DNA of 64,000 bases from Bryopsis sp. KO-2023 (Eukaryota > Chlorophyta > Ulvophyceae > Bryopsidales > Bryopsidaceae). Shown one piece after another: positions 36,837-46,677 of this stretch. The DNA lies in contig BSYQ01000006.1 in the NCBI GenBank assembly GCA_030272585.1, forward strand, positions 2,753,001-2,817,000. Direction: 5' to 3'. Made by a program: the position numbers and the translations under genes. Each line of letters begins with the position of its first letter. The first letter of the stretch is position 1. The notes beneath the pieces were generated by a model. It had not been told where the DNA came from, did not search any database, and saw only the letters and a list, made by a program, of their open reading frames with translations.

Positions 36837-37392
36837 CCTTAGTCACGTGTCGTAATGCGCATGTCTGACGACGTCGAATGATGTGACGGCCGGATTTGAC
36901 GTCTGCATGGAGTTGGGATATTTGCATGGGTACTGTGGGTCGTTAAGTGGGAGGAGTGGGATTCGGAGACTGTGGGCACAACTCTGTGTGTGTTTTTTTG
37001 AATGAATTTCCCCCAAAACCTCGAAAACTGCTCGAAAGAGCAAGTGAAAGAGTAAGAAGATCTTCCTTCTTTTTCTTCGCGGTGTTTGTGCGGGGCATGT
37101 GGCTGTGTGGGCGGGGGTTGTGGACTTCTGTGCGGGGTACATTGTGTGGATGGTGTTTGGGCTATTAAACCTGGTGGGTTTGGATGAACAGATGGGTTGC
37201 TTGGGATTCGGGGACTGTGGGCACTTGTGTGTGTGTTTTTGTTTTAAGAAAATCGCCCCGTTTTATGGTCACACCGCACAGGGCTCTGTGCGGCGTTGAT
37301 CTCCTGTGCGCCATTTATAACCCCGCACAGGCATCTGTGCGGGGTCGCGAATTCCAGTCGCTGACGACTTTTTCGCGACCCCAGTTTTAAGG

Positions 37393-37440
37393 GGATTGGA
37401 ACGGCTGGGAGTCGAACCCAGGTACATCCGATCGTTCCTA
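37393..37440 (-). other. tRNA-like 3' fragment (T-arm plus acceptor strand)
   Basis: On the minus strand, CTGGGTTCGACTCCCAG forms a canonical T-arm followed by CCGTTCC. A GGAACG that could pair with it lies only about 11 bases upstream of the T-arm. D- and anticodon arms are absent, so this is not a working tRNA. It may be a relic or an internal promoter-like box within the element. Confidence 0.45.
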
Positions 37441-37547
37441 ATACGTTTCTGTTCTGTTTCGGGTCTTAATTCGTCAGTTCGACGTTCTTCGATATTTGGC
37501 GGAGATTCGACCAACCCCGCACAGAGCGGGTTTTCCCATAGTGGGCC

Positions 37548-37707
37548 TCAGCGAATCCAGAGTGAAGGTAGCCACACTCGCTGCCCAAATCTTTTAAAAA
37601 CTGACGTCAGTTTTTAAGAGATCAACCCATCAGAGTCGACTCTGATGGGTTGGCAGACCCTGATGCCCTTTTTCGCCCTCGAAATCCTGAATCCTGTTTC
37701 TTGGCAC
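37548..37707 (+). repeat. Duplicated flank B (matches 48490-48660 inverted)
   Basis: CCTCAGCGAATCCAGA, then GTGAAGGTA, and GATGGGTTGGCAGACCCTG to CCTGTTTCTTGGCAC match the reverse strand of 48490-48660. This copy carries an extra double palindrome (37589-37652). It ends at a junction with the 560-bp duplication at 37717. Confidence 0.8.
37589..37652. repeat. Two abutting palindromes (34 bp and 30 bp)
   Basis: 37589-37622 is a palindrome centred on ACTGACGTCAGT with one mismatched pair. 37623-37652 is a perfect palindrome centred on GAGTCGACTC. They touch without a gap. The related copy near 48545-48580 has only one arm of each. Confidence 0.9.
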
Positions 37708-37716
37708 CTGAATGCC

Positions 37717-38276
37717 CCCAAGTGCTGGACTGCCCTGCAAGGTAGATTTTTGCGTTTCATGATCGAATGATTTTTTATGTATTCCAAATGATTACTACTC
37801 TTTTTTCAATTTTTAAAAAGATAAGAAACAGGGGCTGCCTAACGCTTTTTGAGGATATGACCTTTTTGTTTTCCTGATGCCTTAATATTTAACTTTTTTT
37901 TTTTTGTTAACAGGTTGTGAGTCTCTTGACTGCATGGGATTTCAACAGAACACTTTTTCGAAGAGGATGATTACCCATTGGACACGATAAACACAGGTAC
38001 TTGATTTTCTGCATTGGCATCTTGGCAAGTTTTTGCTTTTTTTTTTGTTTCTTTGTATTTTTTTATTTCGTTTTGAAGGGGATGTATTTTATTAATTTCA
38101 ATTTTCCAAGGATTTTTTCCCCGTTCTCAAATCGATTCCCTGCTTACTATTCTTGAAAAGTAGTTTCTGGTGACTGCCATTACAGCCAATATCCTGTACC
38201 TTTTTTTTCCTCGATTATACAAATAATCCCTTACCTCAGCAATCAATATTTTTTGAGGAAAAACACAACAGCTGTG
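37717..38276 (+). repeat. 560-bp duplication, copy 1 (matches 46119-46677)
   Basis: Nearly identical to 46119-46677 in the same orientation. It contains the end of one exon (LPCK), its intron and the next small exon (VVSLLTAWDFNRTLFRRG, stop) of the Patched-like gene. The rest of the first exon is missing here, so this copy is a dead fragment. Confidence 0.92.
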
Positions 38277-38599
38277 AAAATCATATGTTTGCACCAGGTC
38301 CAAAGTCAGAAGTGGTGTCAAGAGATGCCAGCTCGATTCCTTTTATTTTTTTCAACTCTCTATGTATCCCCCTCATTTTGGACTGGGCCCTCTCAAAAAA
38401 AAAAAGGGATTTCAGTGTTTTTAGTGAGTGGCACCAGCTAGTGCCTCCTAAACCAAGCAAAGGATTATTCCAACGATAATTCATCAAATCCATACATGTT
38501 TTTATTTTTATTTTTTTTCTGTGCTTTTTTTCCCCCCCTTGCTCTTCCAACCACCCAATCACCCTCTCATTTTTTTTCTTTCTTTTTCAAAAACCAATT

Positions 38600-38779
38600 T
38601 CAAGGTTGAGTTTTCCGCTTCAGCACTTCATATAATGCCACCCTGAGAAGAAACAGAGCCCCAAGCAGTGCCAAAACATCCACAAGGACGCTCTCATCCA
38701 CTTCGGCCGCCAGACTCAGTGCCTCCTTCAAATTGGCCGTGACGGGGATGCATGTCCCATCGCCAGAGGGGGTCAGTGT
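38600..38779 (-). pseudogene. ABCG-type transporter C-terminal exon (orphan)
   Basis: After a CTATAG acceptor the minus strand reads 59 codons to TGA: GDGTCIPVTANLKEAL, then LVDVLALLGALFLLRVALYE, then VLKRKTQP. This matches the end of ABCG half-transporters: a CP-containing loop, the last membrane helix with F-R-x-L-x-Y, and a short basic tail. No other ABCG exon was found in the window, and the upstream side (higher coordinates) is occupied by catalase exons on the other strand. It is probably a detached fragment. Confidence 0.55.
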
Positions 38780-39075
38780 CTATAGCATCCACCCCCAGCC
38801 CATAATATATATATTATACTATATATCTATATCACAGCCACTTCACAGCCATAATGAACCTGTAATAAATTGGATAATTGGTTTAGGGGTTAATCAAGAT
38901 GTTGAACTCGAAAATCAAATATTCAAAGTCCCAAGGAAAGGCCCAGGCTGTCAACACAAACCCTTGAGATCTGTGAGATTGCAAGATTCTTTTCATTATT
39001 TTTTTGAGATTGTGATCGGCTGGCTAAAATGGAAAATTAACTTTCGTTGGTGGTTTGGTTTCCCTCCTCCCAGAA

Positions 39076-40183
39076 TTGGAGGTTTGTGGACTTCTTTTCT
39101 CATCATCCGGAAAGCTTGCACATGGTGAGTTTAATATAAATTATCCTGTATTTGAGACTTCTGCATTACTGTATTGTTGCTTATGTCCAAAAGCTCTCTT
39201 CGTTTCTTTGATCCTGGAATCCCACAGTCAGACTCAGTAGCTGCATGCTTTTTCTAGTCTGATCAATTGAACCAATTATGAATGAAACGTTTGTTTTGTA
39301 GTTTGCTCATGCCTTTGATGACATTGGCATCCCCAAAGATGGATTCGGGGTGCACACGTTCAAATGGTTGACCAGGGATGGCAAGGAAACCTTCATCAAA
39401 TACCACTGGAAATCGAAGCAAGGTGATCACAAAACTCCTGAACGCTAGCACCCTAAAAAACAACGCTCCACTCCATGCACAGAAACGGATGCTGAATTCT
39501 TGCTGGACCTTTTTGCAACACAGCAGTTCTCTGAACATTGTGGGCGTGCGTCCAGGTGTCAAATCCTTCATGGATGGTGAAGCTCAGGCGATCTGCGGGA
39601 CCGACAACGTGGTTAAGAGCATCGACGCCGGTGATTTTTTTTTTTTTTGAAACTTCATGACCCCCCCGAATGTTTTCCTTGTTCAATTTCACGTGCCATC
39701 TCCAACGTGCAATTGTGTGTGTGTACAGGTTCCAGCTGTGAACGCAGAGAAGTATCCATTGTCAAGGGAGTCTGTGTGTGGCATTCGCCAGAAGACCAGG
39801 ATTCCAAAGGAGAACAATTTTGCCCAGCCTGGCGAGCTGTACCGCAGCTGGAACTCCGAACGCAGGGAAAGATTTGCTATGAGGATCGTCGATAACTTTC
39901 TGCTCCAGCCCAGAGTCACCCCTGAACTGCAACGGTAAAGAAAACCTGTCCTTTTGTTTCTCGACATGAATGTTGAGCATGAAAACTATTTTTGAAATGA
40001 GAAACGGAACAGATGTAGCGTATTCAGACATTCATTAAGTTTGCATGAAAGTTTGTCTTGGGTGGGTTTCGCAGGATCTGGATTGATTTCTGGAGCCAAG
40101 CTGATGAAGAGCTGGGGGCGAAACTGATGGAAAAAGTGAACGCTATTGCTGGTGGTGAAACGGTGGTTCTCAGCTCTCCGTGA
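39076..40183 (+). pseudogene. Catalase remnant (five exons, N-terminal and central parts missing)
   Basis: Exons 39076-39126, 39302-39422, 39556-39630, 39736-39934 and 40075-40183 join in frame with GT-AG introns and end at TGA. They encode catalase text: [95 protein letters not shown]. Against plant-type catalases the tyrosine-containing segment before GFGVHT is missing. About 120 residues are also missing between the third and fourth exons, including the region with the heme-ligand tyrosine. The N-terminal half with the catalytic His and Asn is not in the window. It cannot be an active catalase, though its ORFs and splice sites are kept. Confidence 0.8.
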
Positions 40184-41770
40184 AAATTGGGTTGTGGTAC
40201 TTCCGAGTGAAAAAAAAAGAAATGTCATACGCAAGTCCCCCATTTTACCTATGTGGGGGTTCCTATCGAGAACTGCATACGAAAGGCAAAGTTCAACATT
40301 TATAATGTCAAAAAAACCCCTCACCCGCAGCCAAACAAAGCTCCCCTATTCTCAAAAAAAGCATCCATTCGAACGAATCCAACATATCAAGCTGATTCGA
40401 GAGGACTGTTTTTCCACAGACCTCCTTTTCTTCTTCGTTCATTCGGCAAGTTGATTTGCTCTCTGGGTCATCCCCAGACATCACCTCAATCTATTCCCTC
40501 AGCTTTTCAGCTTCAGAATCCACTTCTGAGCAACGCGTCTCCGCCTACGCACCACCGAAAAATACATTAACAATGCATATTTTTTGATAAAACTTGGAGG
40601 GAAAAAAAAAAAAACTTGCATAGATTTCTCATTTTTCTTTTTAAATCAAAAGTAGGAGGAATCGATGGTCCACCCCCCGTTCTCCAGGTGACCGTGCTTG
40701 CGCTCCACAAGGAAACACCATGCACATCACACAGAATTTAGCAACATTCACATCGTTTGAAAAACCACCTGTTCCACCTGTTTTCGGAGCGATTCAACTT
40801 CCATCACCAGTTGATCATTGGTTGCGGACATCCCCCCGAATCTGTCTCCATGCTTTTGGAGTTGGCTTCCAATGTTCTTACGGTGGCTTCCATATGGTGA
40901 ATTTTTTCCCTCATTTCCGAAGCTTCGGCATCCACTTCTTTGCGCTCAGCCAGCAGAGCTTCGTTTGAACGCTCTGTTTCCGATATCTAAAAAACCATCA
41001 ATCCAATTTTCCTGTTGGGTGTTTTCCTTGCTTCAAATAAAATTATTACTGTTGTTATTAGGCATTACTGTTGATGTTAAACAGATGTTCTTCAAATTCT
41101 GGATTTCGGAACAGGTGCCTGACTCAATTTCGGGTAGCAAGAATTCATGAAAAACAAAAGGTCCATCCATGCCTTAGTTCTACTTCTTTTCATTCCCCCT
41201 TTTAATGTGACTCCACATTGGTATCTTGCATTACGCTGTTTGTAAGCAATCCCTTGAGATATATTTCTGAACAAGAGATCACATTTTATGGTAATTTCAA
41301 AAAACAATTAAAACGTGGAACCTCATCCTTCACGCCGAACTAATGTCTCAGCGAGGGGTGTGGTTGAGACTTGCAGCATGCACTCTGAAAGCCACCAACA
41401 CCAGATCTTTCACTGTGGTGTGCTTTGGTGAGTCGAACCATGTTGTGTTGAGATAGGTTTTCAGTCTTGGATAGCTCTCATTTGAGAAACAGGAGTGTGT
41501 GTGTAAATCCATTTATTTTACGTCAGAATTTCCTGTTTTTTGCTCTTGGCGTTCAGAACAGATAAGAAGCTATAAAAGGGGGCTTTTAATCTATGTTTTA
41601 TTTTATCTCATGTCTAATCTAAATTTTTTATAATCATTTTTAGTAGTTTTTTATATTTTGTAATCACAGCAACAATTTTTTTATTTTTATTTTTTTCTGT
41701 CAGAAAACGTGCCCCCCCGCGGACTGCTTCAGCCCTGATTCCAAAAGTGCCTTCAGTTACCTCTCTTCGA
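40184..41770. other. Unrecognised region
   Basis: Open frames at 40253-40570 and 40818-41150 (+) have no recognisable domain. No repeat or gene fragment could be assigned. Confidence 0.4.
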
Positions 41771-41873
41771 CGCACACGTTGTTTTGTCCGCTGGGCTCCC
41801 ACCGCAAGCAACGAATCTTCCTGGTTACTCAACTCGGTTGAAAAAAGAAGTCGTCTGCCGTGCAAACAATCCC
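41771..41873. repeat. 103-bp repeat, copy 1
   Basis: Identical to 44788-44890 in the same orientation, starting CGCACACGTTGTTTTGTCCG. In the second copy it forms the truncation point of a phosphatase exon. Confidence 0.92.
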
Positions 41874-44521
41874 TTGTTTCTACGACTTTTTTAAAAGATC
41901 TTGATGATATTCGGAGAGCAGTGGGACAATTGCCACCAATTTCCAAAAGAAGAAAAAAGAAAACAGAAAAAAACTGCATCATTAAAAGAAAGGAAGGAAA
42001 GGTAATGAAAATCCATGCTGATATCTGTTTTAGTCCAACAATGCGCTTCCCCCCTTCTCCCTGTTCCGAAAACTGTTCCAACTGTGATGTGTGTGTTTGT
42101 TTCGTTTCAATTTTGAGGATTTTTGGAGGAGAGGGACGTTGATTATTGTGTCAAAATGAAATGGAGGAAGGGTCGATTGCATATTCCTGAGCAGTTTTCA
42201 TTTCCATTTTCAAAAAAAATTGGGGGGGGGGGGGAATTCTTTCCCAATATTACATTTTCCCTGCTTGTGAAGGGTGTGCGTACTCACGAACATAACAATG
42301 GATAGGTCAACGTTGGAAATATGTCGAAGGAGGAAGAGGATTGAGTTCAAGAGATGCCTGGGAAATTGTGCGTTTTTGGTGGGGGGGTTTCTGTTTTTTT
42401 TTTTTTTGGGGGGGGGATCCCATGTACAGGGAAAAAAGTGAAAGAGGGGGGGAGAAGCTGAAAGGATATTCTGAGAAAGTCTGCAAGGGCTACTGAAAAA
42501 TATGCATCTGTGAGGTCGATTTTTTGTTCTTTTTAATCGTTCTCGGTGAGGAGAAGAGATTCCTGGAAAAAACAGGGCTACCTCTGTGCTAACGGAGAAT
42601 TTCAAGGATTTGAAAAAAAACAACAGGAAATCCAAATTCGAATTTGACTTCTCATTCATTTGTTCTTTTTTTTTTTTTTTGATTTATCTATGTAATTTTT
42701 GGAAGGGCATAAACTATTCGAACGCATGATTGCCGCTGCTGTTTGTTGGGAAGGAGACAATGGACAGCATTTTAGAACTGTAGGTGTATTGTTTGTGTCT
42801 TGTGTATGAGTAATAAGAGAATGGAAGAAGAAAACGAAGGAAAGTAAAAGAAAATAGGGGGCTTTTAAAGAGGAAGGGAAGGGGAGGGGGGGGGGGGGGG
42901 TGATGGCAAAATACTAGTTTTGATTTTGTTATTTTTATTCTTGGTCTGTTGTGGTCTATGGACATGGCTGAAGTTGATGGTTGTATTTTGGGATGTTATT
43001 TTTAATTCTTTTCTCACTTATTTGGTCCCTTTGGACATGTGGATATTGCCTATCGATTTAAAAAAATGTCTTGCATCGAATTACATGCTCCCGGTTATTT
43101 CAAGAAGTGTGGATCTCTTGTTTTTTGATGCATGTTTTTTTTCAGCACACACAACCAAAATTATAGCACCAGGGTGAGAAAAACAGAGATGCTCCTTGAA
43201 AACAAGAATTAGGATGAAGGATAGATATATCTGTACTTGCTGTAACCCCTTCGGAAGGTAGGGGGGTTTATCGACTCCACACTATACAACGTTTCTGGGA
43301 CCTTTCTTACGACCAACAGATAGAGTCGTTTTCATAACAACAACAATAATTACATATTGCCTACATATTGTCGTTTTCATGAACCTGCCAAATCGGACGG
43401 AACGAAAGTGCACCCAACCCAGCCGCCACCACTCCCACCCAAGACACTACTTTCCACACATGCCAAAAATTGTTTGTCACACACATATGAACCATGTTTT
43501 GTTGTACACAACCAAAAAAAGTCTTTCATATCGACAGAAAATGTAAAAGCTGATCGATCGATTAGAGTAAAGGTCTAACCGTGCAACCAAGCTTTTGATA
43601 TTTTCTTAATATAAAACGTAGTTTGAACAAGATCAATACTTTATAAATACTGTAACATTTTTGGATTCCATAGACCTTTTGCCTTCACCGGGCTGGAGTC
43701 CTTCTGGCTGACACCAGTGTCTGACATATTTTGGGAACTGATCCCAGTGACAAAAACATCAGGGACAACAAAAAAACTCGTCAATCAATCAATGATTACA
43801 TGTTGCCTGAGGAGCCAAAAACAAACAAACAAACAAACGAACATCAATTACATTGTGTAGGAGAGCTATTCTCCTATTACAATGATCAGTAAAAAAATCA
43901 AATGTGACCATGTGTATTTTAATGTTGATTTGTTTGTGTGCATTTTTTTTTTTCACGTTAGGAAGAATCTTGATGGCAATTCAATTATGGTCAATGGGAA
44001 ATATGTCAATATGTTTCTTTGGAAGCTCAAGGTCTTGATCCAAAAAATAGGCAGAATTTCTTTTGTCAGATTCGGAACGATGAAGGAACGACCAAGATGT
44101 GAAAGGGAAATTCTGGTGGTGGATCATTCTAGACATTCCAGAGGTGTCTGTTTCGGATCAGTCTACTTTGATGTTGGAAGAAATTAAAATGGCTGGAATG
44201 CCTGATGGACAAACTTTCCACCATGTACAGGTCTTTGCACAACCCCCTTTGTCAAACCCACTATACCATTCCCAACAGCAGCACCCAGGAAGTTCACTAT
44301 GCTTGCCCAGCAAAAACCTAACACAAAATCAAGAAGGGGGCTCCTTGTGACCTCCAGAAAGAGCCGAAACCATCAAGATTCCAAGTTCGTGGGCAGGAAC
44401 CCAGTAAAGAATTTAGACAGCACCACACTTCATCCCTCCCTGCCTTTGCAGATATAATGCACCCTTAACGGCACCTACAACCCCCCCCCCTTTTTTTTAA
44501 TATAGAGTTTTTATATTCCCT
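41874..44521. other. Intergenic, homopolymer-rich
   Basis: No recognised gene. G and T runs occur near 42220, 42400 and 42885. A (CAAA)n-ATCAATTACATTG motif lies at 43824-43856. A possible exon near 43960 (RKNLDGNSIMVNGKYVNMF) is unrecognised. Confidence 0.4.
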
Positions 44522-44787
44522 TCAGGCAGATATCCGAGTTTTTGATTTTACACAGGTTTCTATTTTCCTCCTCCTCGGTCCAAGGGTGTTGACGAAATCG
44601 TTCCAAGAGCAGTCCATTCCGCATCCGGGTATCTCCACCGGAACCCCATCGTAGTTCAGATTGACATAAAACAAATTAACGTCGCTGCTTTCGTGAGCCC
44701 TCAATTCCAGTACCACCCTGGACACGAAATCCGGAAAGTGCCAATTGACCACCCCCAGAACAGACAGGAGCGCTGCCACCGTTGAGT
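44522..44787 (-). pseudogene. Histidine acid phosphatase C-terminal fragment
   Basis: The minus strand reads DSTVAALLSVLGV, then FPDFVSRVVLELRAH, FYVNLNYDGVPVEIPGCGMD and CSWNDFVNTLGP. This follows the C-terminal half of histidine acid phosphatases, where an H-D-(S/T)-T motif supplies the proton donor and a P..(F/Y)AS..v.EL block follows. Here the residue before D is Cys rather than His, because the sequence switches at 44788 into the 103-bp repeat shared with 41771-41873. The N-terminal part with RHGxRxP is absent. The gene is a truncated relic. Confidence 0.6.
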
Positions 44788-44890
44788 CGCACACGTTGTT
44801 TTGTCCGCTGGGCTCCCACCGCAAGCAACGAATCTTCCTGGTTACTCAACTCGGTTGAAAAAAGAAGTCGTCTGCCGTGCAAACAATCCC
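44788..44890. repeat. 103-bp repeat, copy 2
   Basis: Identical to 41771-41873. Its left edge is the breakpoint of the phosphatase fragment. Confidence 0.92.
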
Positions 44891-45965
44891 CTTTGCTCCA
44901 GAGGGCGCCTTAGCCCACCCGCGCCCAGAATACCGCCAGAAACGTTTGCGAGTCGTTTCCTCCAAAACAAACCAACGCAAGCACCAGAGATCGGAAAGAC
45001 GAAGTCAGCAACCGACGAACGAAGCCTCCCTTCTTGGAACGTTTCAAACCCAAGTGCAAGAAATCCCCAAGCTCGCCTATCGAACCGTCCTCCCAAACGG
45101 AAACTATCGAATCGTCCGCCAAGCCAATGATGCGCCCCATTGCGATGCGCCAGCAAGAAAAGTCACAAACAGAATCGGTGACTCACAATCCACACACCAA
45201 TAACTGGAAAAATGTTGCACCAACTTGAAAAACGCGGAAAGTCGGATTACGTACTTTTTGACGACACACGCCATGTCAGGACTGTAACCGAGTGTGATGC
45301 ACTCCCAGTATCCTAATCCCGCGGATTAAGAATGATCTCTGATCCGGGATGAGTTCGATGATCCAGCTCAAAGGTGGAGCACGCGCTCGTCGCGCGGTGC
45401 GCGGTAACTCGGTGACTTAAGTTTCCTCCCCTGCCTCCGATGTGACGGTGGCCCTACATTGGCCACCGCCGGAGTGACCTGCGAGCGTTGAGACGAGGGT
45501 GAGCCCGGGAGCAAGATGAAAGGCGCCCCATCAACGACCTGCTGTGATCGCACCATCCGAACAGTTTTTGGGAAAAATCGGGGCTGCGAGGGGCGGCCGC
45601 CACCTCGAAATTCGAGAGAGAAAAATTCGAAGGGAAAACCCCTTGCAAGCAATTGCTCCCGTCGTCGTGGATAGACACAGGCGAGTGTTATTCTTCCTTT
45701 TCCTTTTCTTTTTTTTGTTTTCTCGGAAAGAAACGACGCCTGCCGCGATTCGTTTTATGAATACACCGAAAACCTTGCCAGAACGCATGCAGCGTTGAGA
45801 AAAGAGCTTATCCATAGTGTGGTTTCTTGCTGCGAAACAACAGGGATAAGCAACGTTGTCCGATCGAAGGGTAGAGTGGTGGCAAGGCTGAAGAAGTTGT
45901 TTTTTCGAATGGGAAATTTATTTTGATCAGTTTGTGTTTTTTTTGGGATGATGTTTTGTGTGTGC
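44891..45965. other. GC-richer region without a recognised gene
   Basis: Open frames on both strands (44877-45203 +, 45368-45652 -) have no recognisable domain. Short palindromes TAATCCCGCGGATTA (about 45313) and GGTGGCC..GGCCACC (about 45448) were seen. Confidence 0.4.
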
Positions 45966-46378
45966 AGGAAAAGCTGTATATATTTTTCCACAAGAAGGCA
46001 AAGAAGAAATGGATTTTCTGGGGAAGAAGGCCTTAGGGGAGCTGTTCGACATTCGGCATGTGATCGAGGACCTGGAGTTGAATCGACCATTGTCTGGTTT
46101 CGAAAACCTGTGTGAAAACCCAAGTGCTGGACTGCCCTGCAAGGTAGATTTTTGCGTTTCATGATCGAATGATTTTTTATGTATTCCAAATGATTACTAC
46201 TCTTTTTTCAATTTTTAAAAAGATAAGAAACAGGGGCTGCCTAACGCTTTTTGAGGATATGACCTTTTTGTTTTCCTGATGCCTTAATATTTAACTGTTT
46301 TTTTTTGTTAACAGGTTGTGAGTCTCTTGACTGCATGGGATTTCAACAGAACACTTTTTCGAAGAGGATGATTACCCA
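45966..46378 (+). pseudogene. Patched-like (RND superfamily) exon pair, partial
   Basis: After a TGTGCAG acceptor the exon to about 46144 reads VYIFPQEGKEEMDFLGKKAL, then GELFDIRHVIEDLEL, then FENLCENPSAGLPCK. After a GT-AG intron the next exon reads VVSLLTAWDFNRTLFRRG and meets TGA. This resembles the first luminal domain of Patched-related proteins, with an L.eif.l...i..i stretch followed by ...dlC......C.v.S.L..W. No membrane segments were found nearby, so this is at best a fragment. The match is by pattern only and could be wrong. The second exon and intron lie in the duplicated block 46119-46677. Confidence 0.4.
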
Positions 46379-46677
46379 TTGGACACAATAAACACAGGTA
46401 CTTGATTTTCTGCATTGGCATCTTGGCAAGTTTTTGCTTTTTTTTTTGTTTCTTTGTATTTTTTTATTTCGTTTTGAAGGGGATGTATTTTATTAATTTC
46501 AATTTTCCAAGGATTTTTCCCCCGTTCTCAATTCGATTCCCTGCTTACTATTCTTGAAAAGTAGTTTCTGGTGACTGCCATTGCAGCCAATATCCTGTAC
46601 CTTTTTTTTCCTCGATTATACAAATAATCCCTTACCTCAGCAATCGATATTTCTTGAGGAAAAACGCAACAGCTGTG
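46119..46677 (+). repeat. 560-bp duplication, copy 2 (source-like copy)
   Basis: Matches 37717-38276 at about 97-98% by eye. Here it is attached to the upstream part of the exon, so this copy is nearer the original arrangement. Confidence 0.92.

Larger units (their letters stand above)
33220..37547. mobile_element. TIR-bounded 4.3-kb insertion carrying host gene sequence
   Basis: The left end (CACTATAGGAAATCGCGCTC, then TGTGCGGGG, from 33228) is matched inverted at the right end (CCCCGCACAGAGCGGG, then TTTTCCCATAGTG, to 37546) with about 27 of 30 bases alike. A CTGAGGC(C) block extends both ends. The flanks 33072-33219 and 37548-37707 are contiguous in the inverted copy at 48490-48815, so the segment is an insertion relative to that copy. 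No clean target duplication remains. Inside are GTGCGGGGT-rich inverted and tandem repeats and a decayed piece of the Pmp-like gene. No transposase was found, so it is probably non-autonomous. Confidence 0.65.

Noticed and set aside
37393..37440. Complete tRNA gene
   Set aside because: Only the T-arm and acceptor-like strand are present. D-arm, anticodon arm and A box are missing.
45300..45400. tRNA or small RNA suggested by GTTCGATGATCC
   Set aside because: The box deviates from the T-loop consensus and no cloverleaf can be drawn.
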